A program made the translations under genes and the position numbers. Below the pieces are notes generated by a model. It had not been told where the DNA came from. It saw only the letters and a list, made by a program, of their open reading frames with translations, and ran no database searches. Below are positions 1-6,629 of a DNA stretch of 14,572 bases, piece after piece. The stretch spans positions 1 through 14,572 of the forward strand of contig USCC01000052.1 in the NCBI GenBank assembly GCA_900553035.1. Reading direction: 5' to 3'. Position 1 is the stretch's first letter, and each line of letters starts with the position of its first letter. Source of the DNA: an uncultured Rhodospirillaceae bacterium (GTDB lineage: Bacteria > Pseudomonadota > Alphaproteobacteria > CAAGCB01 > CAG-977).

Positions 1-282
1 CGATCCCTGTCCGCCGTCCGTTGACAGGGCAACATTGCTGGTGTTGTTGATTTCCAGAAGGATGACATTCGTTCCCGGGGGAATGTTGTCAACATACAAA
101 GGAGGCGTGCTCCCGCGGCCGCCTTCAGCCTGGCAGATCTGTGTCGACGGAATCCTTTTGCCGTCCCAGTCCGTCGGTTTGATGAAACGGACAGACAATT
201 CCCGGACGTCAATAAAGTTCGGGTTATAAGCGCAGCCCGCCAGAAGAAATAAGCAGAATGAGAGTGAAAAACGGATATTCAT
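1..282 (-). CDS. Lipoprotein, possibly PEBP-like (YbhB/YbcL); 3' end cut by window edge
   Basis: The first 94 codons are present; the rest lies left of position 1. The N-terminus is a short lipoprotein signal: a hydrophobic stretch ending in the lipobox LLAGC, with the lipidated Cys at residue 17. The mature protein should therefore be anchored in an inner or outer membrane, facing the periplasm. The ATG at 282 has AGGA about 7 bases upstream. After the signal the pattern GKRIP, a Cys, STPPL and IPPGT followed by a hydrophobic strand resembles the start of phosphatidylethanolamine-binding-protein (YbhB/YbcL) domains, in which a substrate-like cleft follows a PPL motif. That assignment is inference from a fragment, and the ligand-site residues would lie outside the window. 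The gene is divergent from the comF-like gene, with 71 bases between the starts. Confidence 0.6.
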   Translation of the reverse strand, partial: MNIRFSLSFCLFLLAGCAYNPNFIDVRELSVRFIKPTDWDGKRIPSTQICQAEGGRGSTPPLYVDNIPPGTNVILLEINNTSNVALSTDGGQGS

Positions 283-353
283 AGGTCGTCCTGTTCTTTT
301 TTTTCCGATATGATAAAGTTATAGCAGATTTTCAGAGATTGAATAGGTTTTTT

Positions 354-1070
354 ATGTTTTCCCGTCTCCTGAACGCCCTGTTCCCGCCGGTCTGTCTCGG
401 ATGCCGCCAGAGAGTGGAAAGCCCCGGGGCGCTGTGCCCGTCCTGTTTCGGACGGTTGCGCTTCATCACGGCGCCCGTGTGCGCGTTGTGCGGGCGGCCG
501 CTTCCCGGCGGAGAGTATGGCGCTCCTGTCTGCGGTGGGTGCCTCGTCCGCCGTCCCGCCTTCCGGACGGCGCGGGCCGCTTTGTGTTATGAGGAAACAA
601 GCCGTGCGCTGATCCTCGGACTGAAATACGGCGACCGTCTGGATGTTGCGCCGCTGATGGCGCGGATGATGATGAACGCCGGGCGCGACGTGCTGGAAGG
701 AGCGGATGTCCTGATCCCCGTCCCCCTTCACTGGAAAAGGCTTTTCGTGCGTAAATATAATCAGTCTTCCGTGCTGGCGGAGGCTTTGACGGAAAAGTGC
801 GGCGTGCCGACGGATTCCTTTATTCTGAAGCGGACAAAGGCGACGCCGAAACAGGGGCATTTTTCGCATGCCGAACGTATTGAAAACGTGCGTGACGTTT
901 TCGCCGTCAGCCCGCGCCGGGATATCCGGGGGCGGCGCATTGTCCTGATCGATGACGTCATGACGTCCGGAGCGACGGCGGAATCCTGCGCCCGTACCCT
1001 GTATGCGGCCGGGGCGGCGGATGTGGCTGTGCTAACGCTGGCCCGGGTCATCGAAAGAAGCGATTCCTAA
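354..1070 (+). CDS. comF: ComF-family amidophosphoribosyltransferase-like protein
   Basis: This 238-residue protein has the two parts of the ComF family. The N-terminal zinc-finger region has CxxC pairs at residues 14/17, 28/31, 43/46 and 60/63. The C-terminal part is a type I phosphoribosyltransferase fold with the PRPP-binding loop VLIDDVMTSGAT at 197-208. The segment LIPVPLHWKRLFVRKYNQS is also typical of the family. In competent bacteria ComF helps take up or process transforming DNA; in many alphaproteobacteria its role is undefined, so a DNA-uptake function is only inherited by name. I chose the ATG at 354, preceded by AGG about 6 bases away. A TTG at 339 would add five residues but has no clear ribosome binding site. 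The 3' end overlaps the convergent HD-domain gene by 39 bases. Confidence 0.9.
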   Translation: MFSRLLNALFPPVCLGCRQRVESPGALCPSCFGRLRFITAPVCALCGRPLPGGEYGAPVCGGCLVRRPAFRTARAALCYEETSRALILGLKYGDRLDVAPLMARMMMNAGRDVLEGADVLIPVPLHWKRLFVRKYNQSSVLAEALTEKCGVPTDSFILKRTKATPKQGHFSHAERIENVRDVFAVSPRRDIRGRRIVLIDDVMTSGATAESCARTLYAAGAADVAVLTLARVIERSDS

Positions 1071-1685
1071 AACGGTATAAACATCTTCGCCGCATCGCCG
1101 GTCGAATTCCGATTTCAATGATTGCACGGCTTCGGCCAGCCGCAGAGTCCGTTCCGGGTCAAACGCGGGATAGCGCCGGATAATAGAGGACGCGCGGTAG
1201 GCAATCGTACACGGCGTTCCGCAGTCATTCAGCCAGTCGCACAGCTGGATCAGACGGTCTTCGTCATTATAGGGAATGTCTTTCAGAAGGGCGTAGGCTT
1301 CGCCGATTGTATCGTCCGGATTGGGCAGTAGGTTTGCGCGGCTGTCCTTGAGAATGAACGAATGAGTCAGGCATATCCGCGCGGTGTCCCGGTAACCGAA
1401 CGCCTTCATGTAATGATAGCCGCTCAGCCCGTGGAAAACATGCCGCGCCGTTTCACTCCACCGTTTGCCGATATCATGCAGAAGGCCGAAAACCCGCATG
1501 CGTTCGGGATCTATGCCGGGAAGACGCGCGGCAAGCACACGGGCGGATTCGGCAACGCCGGCAATGTGGGCGCGCCAGGTTTTCTCGTCAAAACCGTCGG
1601 GTTCCCGGGCAAGTCTGCGGCGCGCGGCTTCGTCCACCAGCTCCAGAGCTTTGCTGTATGTCGGTTCAGACACGTCCGTAGGCAT
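1032..1685 (-). CDS. HD-domain protein (putative metal-dependent phosphohydrolase)
   Basis: This 217-residue protein carries the HD superfamily pattern: His40 (WRAHIAGVAESA), the doublet His70-Asp71 in LLHDIGKR, and further histidines at 82, 85, 91 and 106 that may complete the metal site. HD proteins of this size hydrolyse phosphate esters such as nucleotides or act on signalling nucleotides; the substrate cannot be read from the sequence. It follows the cupin gene on the same strand, and its ATG at 1685 lies inside the last 20 bases of that gene, next to a GAGG, so the two are probably translationally coupled. In-frame starts further upstream (ATG at 1712, TTG at 1739) lack a ribosome binding site and would deepen the overlap. 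The stop codon lies inside the 3' end of the convergent comF-like gene. Confidence 0.8.
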   Translation of the reverse strand: MPTDVSEPTYSKALELVDEAARRRLAREPDGFDEKTWRAHIAGVAESARVLAARLPGIDPERMRVFGLLHDIGKRWSETARHVFHGLSGYHYMKAFGYRDTARICLTHSFILKDSRANLLPNPDDTIGEAYALLKDIPYNDEDRLIQLCDWLNDCGTPCTIAYRASSIIRRYPAFDPERTLRLAEAVQSLKSEFDRRCGEDVYTVLGIASFDDPGQR

Positions 1686-2028
1686 CCTCGTAACGGGTGA
1701 TATCGCTTTCATCCAGAAGCGCGCCGGTTTGAACCTCAATGAAAATCAGAGGCCTGTCGCCGGTATTGCGGATGCGGTGGACGGTTTTTGCCGGAATGAA
1801 AAAAGGTGTGTTCGGTCCCGCCGCGGTCACGGTTTCGCCAAGAGTGACCTCTGCGCAGCCTTCGACGATGATCCAGTGTTCATCCCGGTGCTCGTGGCTT
1901 TGCAGGGAAAGAACCTTTCCCGCCTGGACAATGATTTTTTTCACGGCGTACGAATCGCCGATATCCATGATTTCCCAGAACCCCCAGGGGCGGACGTCAT
2001 AGTCCGTTTTTTCATAATTGACGGTCAC
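1666..2028 (-). CDS. Cupin protein, mannose-6-phosphate isomerase type II-like
   Basis: This single-domain cupin of 120 residues resembles the C-terminal domain of bifunctional mannose-1-phosphate guanylyltransferase/mannose-6-phosphate isomerases. Diagnostic parts are RPWGFWEIMD near the start, the metal-binding motif SHEHRDEHW (His45, His47, His51), a second-motif His84 in IPAKTVHRI, and the ending IEVQTG…DITRYEDAYGR that is almost invariant in this family. Stand-alone versions probably bind or isomerise a sugar phosphate, but no mannose or GDP-sugar genes are nearby, so the substrate is open. The reading frame stays open to 2190, yet I place the start at the GTG at 2028. It has GGGAG six bases upstream and gives the compact length usual for these proteins. 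It forms a two-gene operon with the downstream HD protein and is divergent from lysC. Confidence 0.8.
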   Translation of the reverse strand: MTVNYEKTDYDVRPWGFWEIMDIGDSYAVKKIIVQAGKVLSLQSHEHRDEHWIIVEGCAEVTLGETVTAAGPNTPFFIPAKTVHRIRNTGDRPLIFIEVQTGALLDESDITRYEDAYGRV

Positions 2029-2034
2029 GGCAGT

Positions 2035-2039
2035 CTCCC
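2035..2039 (-). promoter_or_regulatory. Ribosome binding site that decides the cupin GTG start
   Basis: On the minus strand GGGAG lies six bases before the GTG at 2028. The earlier in-frame start candidates, including the ATG at about 2130, have no comparable Shine-Dalgarno sequence. Confidence 0.6.
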
Positions 2040-2062
2040 GATGCGTTGAAAATACTTTTTCC

Positions 2063-2091
2063 GTTATCTCGCCCTTTTGAGAAAAAGGCAA
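2063..2091 (-). promoter_or_regulatory. Putative sigma70-type promoter for the cupin/HD pair
   Basis: On the minus strand TTGCCT (2091-2086) is followed after 17 bases by GATAAC (2068-2063). Each hexamer matches the housekeeping consensus at four of six positions. The -10 box is about 35 bases before the chosen GTG start. This is a pattern match only. Confidence 0.35.
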
Positions 2092-2109
2092 CCGGAATTC
2101 AGCAAATTC

Positions 2110-2138
2110 TTGCTTTGGGGCCGAGATCATTGTATGAA
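2110..2138 (+). promoter_or_regulatory. Putative sigma70-type promoter for lysC and the following genes
   Basis: TTGCTT (2110-2115) and TATGAA (2133-2138) are spaced by 17 bases in an AT-rich divergent intergenic region, about 46 bases before the lysC ATG. The -35 box is weak (three of six). The 155-base region between the divergent starts is too short for a typical lysine riboswitch, and I see no conserved riboswitch core in it. Confidence 0.4.
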
Positions 2139-2183
2139 TATTCGTTTTTATAAAACCAGATAAAGAGATTGGGTCAAAACCTG

Positions 2184-3416
2184 ATGGCATGCATTGTACA
2201 GAAATTCGGCGGAACGTCCGTCGCCGACATTGACCGCATCCGGAATGTCGCCTTGAAGGTCAAGGCGGAGTATGACGCGGGAAATAAGGTGGCTGTCGTC
2301 GTTTCCGCCATGGCCGGCGTGACGAATCAGCTGGTTAAATATTGTCAGGATATTACGCCGGATTACTGCCCGGCCGAATACGACGTCGTGGTTTCAACGG
2401 GCGAACAGGTGACAATCGGCCTTCTGGCGATTGCGCTGCAGGTGCTGGGAGTTCCGGCACGCTCTTGGACGGGATGGCAGATTCCGGTCATTACGGATGA
2501 TGCGTCTGCGAAGGCACGGATTCAGCGGGTCGACGTCGAACGCCTGAAAGCGAGCATGGAGCAGGGAATCGTCCCTGTTGTCGCCGGATTCCAGGGCGTG
2601 ACAGAGGACGGACGGATCACAACGCTTGGGCGGGGCGGGTCGGATACTTCGGCCGTCGCTCTGGCGGCGGCGCTGCAGGCCGACCGGTGCGATATTTATA
2701 CGGATGTGGACGGCGTTTACACGACGGATCCCCGCATTGTCAGAACGGCGCGCAAGCTTGACAGGGTCACGTACGAAGAAATGCTGGAAATGGCATCCCT
2801 GGGGGCGAAGGTTCTGCAGACGCGTTCGGTCGAGCTGGCGATGAAGTACCAGGTCAACCTGCGCGTGGTATCCAGTTTTGAAAACCAACCGGTAGGAACG
2901 ACTATTTGCGACGAGGAAGACATCGTGGAAAAAGAAATTATCAGCGGCATCACCTACAGCAGGGACGAAGCCAAAATCACGCTGGCGGGCGTGCATGACA
3001 AACCGGGCGTTTCGGCGGCGATTTTCAATGCAATGGCCGAAGCGAACATCAGCGTCGATATGATCGTTCAGAGCGATTCGCCCGACGGCCGGTCAACGGA
3101 CATGACATTTACGCTTCCGGAATCCGAATTGAAGCGGGCTCTGGAAATTTTAGAGGCGGCGAAGGAAAAAATCGGTTACCATAGTCTGCTGTCGGACAGT
3201 GATGTCGTCAAAATTTCCGTCGTCGGCGTCGGAATGCGGACACACGTGGGCGTGGCCCGGAAAATGTTCCAGGCCCTGTCGGAAAAAGGCATCAACGTTC
3301 AGGCCATTTCAACGTCTGAAATCAAAATCAGCGTTCTGATCGCCAGCGAATATGCCGAACTGGCCGTCCGTGCTCTGCACGCGGCTTTCAGCCTTGATAA
3401 AAAAGAGCAAGAATAG
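2184..3416 (+). CDS. lysC: Aspartate kinase (aspartokinase)
   Basis: LysC phosphorylates L-aspartate with ATP, the first step of the pathway to lysine, threonine, methionine and diaminopimelate. At 410 residues it has the usual length. The N-terminal amino-acid-kinase domain starts with the signature VQKFGGTSVAD (Lys7), followed by VVVSAMAGVTNQL, STGEQV, a TLGRGGSDTSAVALAA nucleotide loop and YTDVDGVYTTDPR. The C-terminal third contains two ACT repeats (KITLAGVHDKPGVSAAIF and VKISVVGVGMRTHVGVARKMF), the usual site of feedback inhibition by lysine and/or threonine. I chose the ATG at 2184, because MACIVQKFGG matches the normal start of the family; an in-frame TTG at 2169 would add five residues. 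It is the first gene of the plus-strand run, and the next gene starts 17 bases after its stop. Confidence 0.95.
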   Translation: MACIVQKFGGTSVADIDRIRNVALKVKAEYDAGNKVAVVVSAMAGVTNQLVKYCQDITPDYCPAEYDVVVSTGEQVTIGLLAIALQVLGVPARSWTGWQIPVITDDASAKARIQRVDVERLKASMEQGIVPVVAGFQGVTEDGRITTLGRGGSDTSAVALAAALQADRCDIYTDVDGVYTTDPRIVRTARKLDRVTYEEMLEMASLGAKVLQTRSVELAMKYQVNLRVVSSFENQPVGTTICDEEDIVEKEIISGITYSRDEAKITLAGVHDKPGVSAAIFNAMAEANISVDMIVQSDSPDGRSTDMTFTLPESELKRALEILEAAKEKIGYHSLLSDSDVVKISVVGVGMRTHVGVARKMFQALSEKGINVQAISTSEIKISVLIASEYAELAVRALHAAFSLDKKEQE

Positions 3417-3433
3417 AAGCAAAGGGAACATTA

Positions 3434-4471
3434 ATGACAGAACAAACGCCTGCCTGCGACGTCCTGGACGGATTCTGGAAAAAAGGCCGGGAATTTCTCG
3501 GGACCCGCTATGCCATCATGGGCGGTGCAATGTCTTGGATTTCGGAACGCCACCTGGTGTCGGCCATTTCAAACGCCGGCGGATTCGGCGTGATCGCCAG
3601 CGGCGCCATGCCGCCGGAACTTCTGGAACAGGAAATTCTGGAAACGCGGAAGATGACCGAAAATAATTTCGGCGTCAACCTGATCACGATGCATCCGCGC
3701 CTGGACGAGCTGATTGATGTCTGTATCCGGCAGAAAGTATCGCACGTCATTCTGGCCGGGGGGATTCCGACCGCGCTGTCTGTTAAAAAACTCAAAGACG
3801 CGGGATGCCGGGTGATGTGTTTCGCTCCGGCGCTGGTCCTGGCGAAAAAGATGATGCGGATCGGTGCGGATGCCCTGATTATTGAAGGCACGGAAGCCGG
3901 CGGCCATATCGGTCCTGTCGCAACGAACATTCTGGTACAGGAAATCGTGCCTCATATTCAGGACGTTCCCGTGTTTGTCGCCGGCGGTGTGGGATCGGGG
4001 GCCATGCTGGCCGCTTTTCTGGAAATGGGCGCGGCGGGATGCCAGCTGGGGACGCGCTTCGTCTGTGCGACGGAATGCATCGCCCATCCGAATTTCAAAA
4101 AGGCCTTCATCAATGCGAACGCGCGCGACGCTGTCCCGACGGTTCAGATTGACCCGCGTTTCCCCGTCATTCCCGTTCGCGCGATTGCAAACGAAGGCAC
4201 GCGCCGCTTCATGGATTTCCAGCTGGAAACGATTGAAAAATACCGCCGCGGAGAAATGGAGCTGAAGGACGCTCAGATGGCGATTGAACACTTCTGGGGC
4301 GGTGCTCTGCGCCGCGCGGTCGTTGAAGGCGACGTTGAAAACGGATCGCTGATGGCCGGACAGAGCGTCGGGCTGGTCAAGGACGAAAAACCCGTTCAGG
4401 CCATTATCGACGATCTGGTGACGGAGGCCGCCTCTTCCCTGGCGCGCCTTCGGAATGCGTTGTCCGGCTGA
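3434..4471 (+). CDS. Nitronate monooxygenase / 2-nitropropane dioxygenase-like FMN enzyme
   Basis: This 345-residue protein has the TIM-barrel layout of the NPD (2-nitropropane dioxygenase) family, which also contains the FMN enoyl-ACP reductase FabK. Visible family features are RYAIMGGAMSWIS near the start, AISNAGGFGVIASGAM, NFGVNLIT, the phosphate/FMN segment IEGTEAGGHIG, VPVFVAGGVGSGAMLAAFLEMGA and LGTRFVCATE. The family uses bound FMN to oxidise nitronates or, in the FabK branch, to reduce enoyl-ACP. The sequence alone does not let me choose between these reactions. The ATG has AAGGGAA about 9 bases upstream. It sits between lysC (17 bases) and the rodZ-like gene (30 bases), so it is probably co-transcribed. 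Its base composition and codon use look like those of its neighbours. Confidence 0.85.
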   Translation: MTEQTPACDVLDGFWKKGREFLGTRYAIMGGAMSWISERHLVSAISNAGGFGVIASGAMPPELLEQEILETRKMTENNFGVNLITMHPRLDELIDVCIRQKVSHVILAGGIPTALSVKKLKDAGCRVMCFAPALVLAKKMMRIGADALIIEGTEAGGHIGPVATNILVQEIVPHIQDVPVFVAGGVGSGAMLAAFLEMGAAGCQLGTRFVCATECIAHPNFKKAFINANARDAVPTVQIDPRFPVIPVRAIANEGTRRFMDFQLETIEKYRRGEMELKDAQMAIEHFWGGALRRAVVEGDVENGSLMAGQSVGLVKDEKPVQAIIDDLVTEAASSLARLRNALSG

Positions 4472-4501
4472 AAAGGCGGAAACGGAAAGGATTGTGAAAA
4501 A

Positions 4502-4957
4502 ATGGCGGAAAAAGGAAAAGACGAAACGAAAATGAACGGGGATGCTCCGGCGGCGTCCTCAACGGCGGCGGCCGAACCGGAACAGGAAACGGTCGGGGTT
4601 CTTCTGCGCCGGACGCGGCAGGCCAAAAAACAGGATCTGCGCGATATCGCCTCTTATCTGTGTATCCGCCCCCTGTTTCTGGAAGCCATTGAGGAAGGCC
4701 GGCGGAAGGAGTTGCCCGGCGACACATACGCCGCGGGATTCGTCCGCAGCTATGCGGCTTATCTCGGGCTGGATGCCGAGGATATCGTGGCAAGGTATAA
4801 AGCTGAACTTAACGCTTCAGCAGAAGCCCGGCGCGCTTCGGCCGAAATGGCGGATATTGAAAATGAAGACGTCATGCCGGGCAAGGACAATTCTTGTGTC
4901 GCTCCTTATTCTGTTGGCGGCATTCGGCCTCTGGAAATTGCTTTCCGGAACGGATGA
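4502..4957 (+). CDS. 5' reading frame of the split RodZ-like gene (HTH part only)
   Basis: As the sequence stands, translation from the ATG at 4502 (AAAGGA about 11 bases upstream) gives 151 residues. The first 125 or so are a genuine HTH_25 region with a low-complexity Ala/Glu N-terminus. The last 25 are out of frame and resemble nothing. The product would lack the membrane anchor and the DUF4115 domain. If the frameshift is a sequence error, this entry should be merged into the full-length gene. Confidence 0.5.
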   Translation: MAEKGKDETKMNGDAPAASSTAAAEPEQETVGVLLRRTRQAKKQDLRDIASYLCIRPLFLEAIEEGRRKELPGDTYAAGFVRSYAAYLGLDAEDIVARYKAELNASAEARRASAEMADIENEDVMPGKDNSCVAPYSVGGIRPLEIAFRNG

Positions 4958-5516
4958 GCGGGCGCCGGTTTCCATGGAAAACGTGGCGGTTGTTGAAGAC
5001 GAATACCCTCTGGAACCGCTTCCGGACGACGCGGCCGTGGTTATGCCTCTGCCGCCTGTCCCTCCGGTAAAACCGGTGATCTCTGATGAAGCGGCCGTTC
5101 CGTCGGATGAAGCCGATGTAACGGAAGCGGTTGAAGACACACCGGAACCGGCTCCGGTGACGGGCACGCCTCTGGCCGAAGAGAAAAAAGTTGCAGATCC
5201 GATCCGGACGATTCACATCTACGGTCAACGGAACGAGAATCCGCGCATCGTTCTTGTGGCAAATGACGACGCCTGGATCGAAGTAACGCGCGGGGATCTG
5301 CTGTTCATTTCGCGGACGTTGAAAAAAGGCGACCGGTATCAGGTTTCGCGCAATCCGGAAAATCTGTATCTGAAAACCGGTAATGCGGGCGGCCTGGATA
5401 TTTATGTCGATGGGAATCCTGTGCCGCCGATCGGTCCGAAAGGGGCGACGCGGACACGCATTCCTCTGGATCCCGCCTATCTGGTGCCGAAAACCTCGGC
5501 GGACACGGCTTTTTAA
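4502..5516 (+). pseudogene. RodZ-like HTH / membrane / DUF4115 protein, split by a +1 frameshift
   Basis: Two frames together make one protein of about 338 residues. Frame one (ATG 4502) encodes a RodZ-type HTH_25 domain at about residues 31-92, including the ending AAGFVRSYAAYLGLD. Frame two takes over near 4880 and encodes a membrane segment (ILVSLLILLAAFGLWKLL), an acidic Pro/Glu/Val-rich periplasmic linker and a C-terminal DUF4115 domain (WIEVTRGD, KTGNAGGLDIYVDG, PIGPKGA). RodZ ties the MreB cytoskeleton to the membrane and supports cell shape; alphaproteobacterial versions of this gene commonly sit before ispG. A single extra base, most simply in CCGGG at 4877-4881, would explain the shift and gives a sensible join (MPARTILVS). 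Both halves look well conserved, so a recent mutation or a sequencing or assembly error is likelier than an old pseudogene. Confidence 0.8.
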
Positions 5517-5537
5517 ACGGAAATCAGGATACGAACG

Positions 5538-6629
5538 ATGAAACAGCCTGAAATAAAGCGCCGTAAAACGCGCCGTATTTATGTCGGTTCGGTACCCGTC
5601 GGAGACGGGGCGCCGGTTTCGGTTCAGTCAATGACCAATACGTTGACCTCGGACGTCGCGGCAACAGTCGCTCAGATTCGCTCTCTGGAAGCCGTCGGCG
5701 CGGATATCGTCCGTGTTTCATGTCCGGACGAGGATTCGACAAAAGCGTTGAAATCCATCGTCCGGCAAGTCACGGTTCCCCTTGTCGCGGACATCCACTT
5801 CCATTACAGAAGAGGGATTGAAGCGGCGGAGGCCGGGGCCGCCTGCCTGCGCGTCAATCCGGGCAATATCGGTTCCGTCGAACGCGTCCGTGAAGTCATT
5901 CGCGCGGCAAAAGAGAACGGTTGTTCAATGCGTATCGGTGTCAACGGCGGTTCTCTGGAAAAGGAACTGCTGGAAAAATACGGCGAGCCATGCGCGGAAG
6001 CGATGGTGGAAAGCGCACTGAATCAGGCGAAAGTGCTGGAAGACAATGATTTCCGCGACTTCAAGATCAGCGTGAAGTCCTCGGATACGCTGATGACCAT
6101 GGACGCTTACCGCCGGCTGTCAGAGCAGTGTGATTATCCTCTGCACCTGGGAGTAACGGAGGCGGGCGGCCTGCGCGCCGGTACGGTCAAGTCGGCGCTG
6201 GGAATCGGGACTCTGCTGATGGCGGGAATCGGAGACACTTTGCGCGTTTCGCTGACTGCGGATGTGACCGAAGAAATCAAGGTCGGGTTTGAAATTCTGC
6301 GTACCCTGGGACTGCGTTACCGCGGCGTCCGGATCGTGTCCTGCCCGACATGTGCGCGCCGGGGCATTGATGTCGAAAAGACGGTCAAGGCTCTGGAAGA
6401 ACGCCTGGAACATGTTTCCGTGCCGCTGAAGCTGGCGGTTATGGGCTGCGTCGTCAACGGCCCGGGTGAAGCGCGGGAGGCGGACATCGGTGTGTGCGGC
6501 GGGGGAAACGGCAAGGCGCTTTTGTTCGTGAAGGGACAGCCGCGGGAACCGATCGGCGCGGATGATGTCGTTGAAACAATCGTGAAGCTGGCCGAAGAAA
6601 TGGCGGCCGAACAGACGGGAGACAGATAA
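5538..6629 (+). CDS. ispG: 4-hydroxy-3-methylbut-2-en-1-yl diphosphate synthase (flavodoxin/ferredoxin dependent)
   Basis: IspG (GcpE) converts 2-C-methyl-D-erythritol 2,4-cyclodiphosphate to HMBPP in the MEP isoprenoid pathway, using a [4Fe-4S] cluster. The protein has 363 residues, a TIM barrel followed by the cluster domain. The start KRRKTRRIYVGSVPVG with SVQSMTNT is typical. The barrel holds LVADIHFHYRRG and CLRVNPGNIG. Cluster ligands are all visible: Cys269 and Cys272 (SCPTCARRG), Cys304 (MGCVVNGPGE) and Glu311. The ATG has AGGA ten bases upstream, 21 bases after the end of the rodZ-like gene. Its stop TAA shares one base with the hisS start (TAATG), so the two are probably translationally coupled. 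Confidence 0.97.
   Translation: MKQPEIKRRKTRRIYVGSVPVGDGAPVSVQSMTNTLTSDVAATVAQIRSLEAVGADIVRVSCPDEDSTKALKSIVRQVTVPLVADIHFHYRRGIEAAEAGAACLRVNPGNIGSVERVREVIRAAKENGCSMRIGVNGGSLEKELLEKYGEPCAEAMVESALNQAKVLEDNDFRDFKISVKSSDTLMTMDAYRRLSEQCDYPLHLGVTEAGGLRAGTVKSALGIGTLLMAGIGDTLRVSLTADVTEEIKVGFEILRTLGLRYRGVRIVSCPTCARRGIDVEKTVKALEERLEHVSVPLKLAVMGCVVNGPGEAREADIGVCGGGNGKALLFVKGQPREPIGADDVVETIVKLAEEMAAEQTGDR

Noticed and set aside
279..869. A 196-codon minus-strand frame opposite the comF-like gene
   Set aside because: It is antisense to a well-supported ComF protein and also overlaps the start of the lipoprotein gene.
2029..2183. Lysine riboswitch before lysC, suggested by its position
   Set aside because: The gap is short, shared with a divergent gene, and shows none of the multi-helix conserved core of the L-box.
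2029..2190. Longer cupin protein starting at 2190 or 2130
   Set aside because: The frame is open but would overlap the lysC start and promoter region. It adds residues not found in compact cupins of this type, whereas the GTG at 2028 has a strong ribosome binding site.
4870..4900. Programmed +1 ribosomal frameshift in the RodZ-like gene
   Set aside because: There is no in-frame stop or rare-codon slip site at the switch, and no stimulatory structure is obvious. A one-base error or mutation is simpler, so I report it as a frameshift only.
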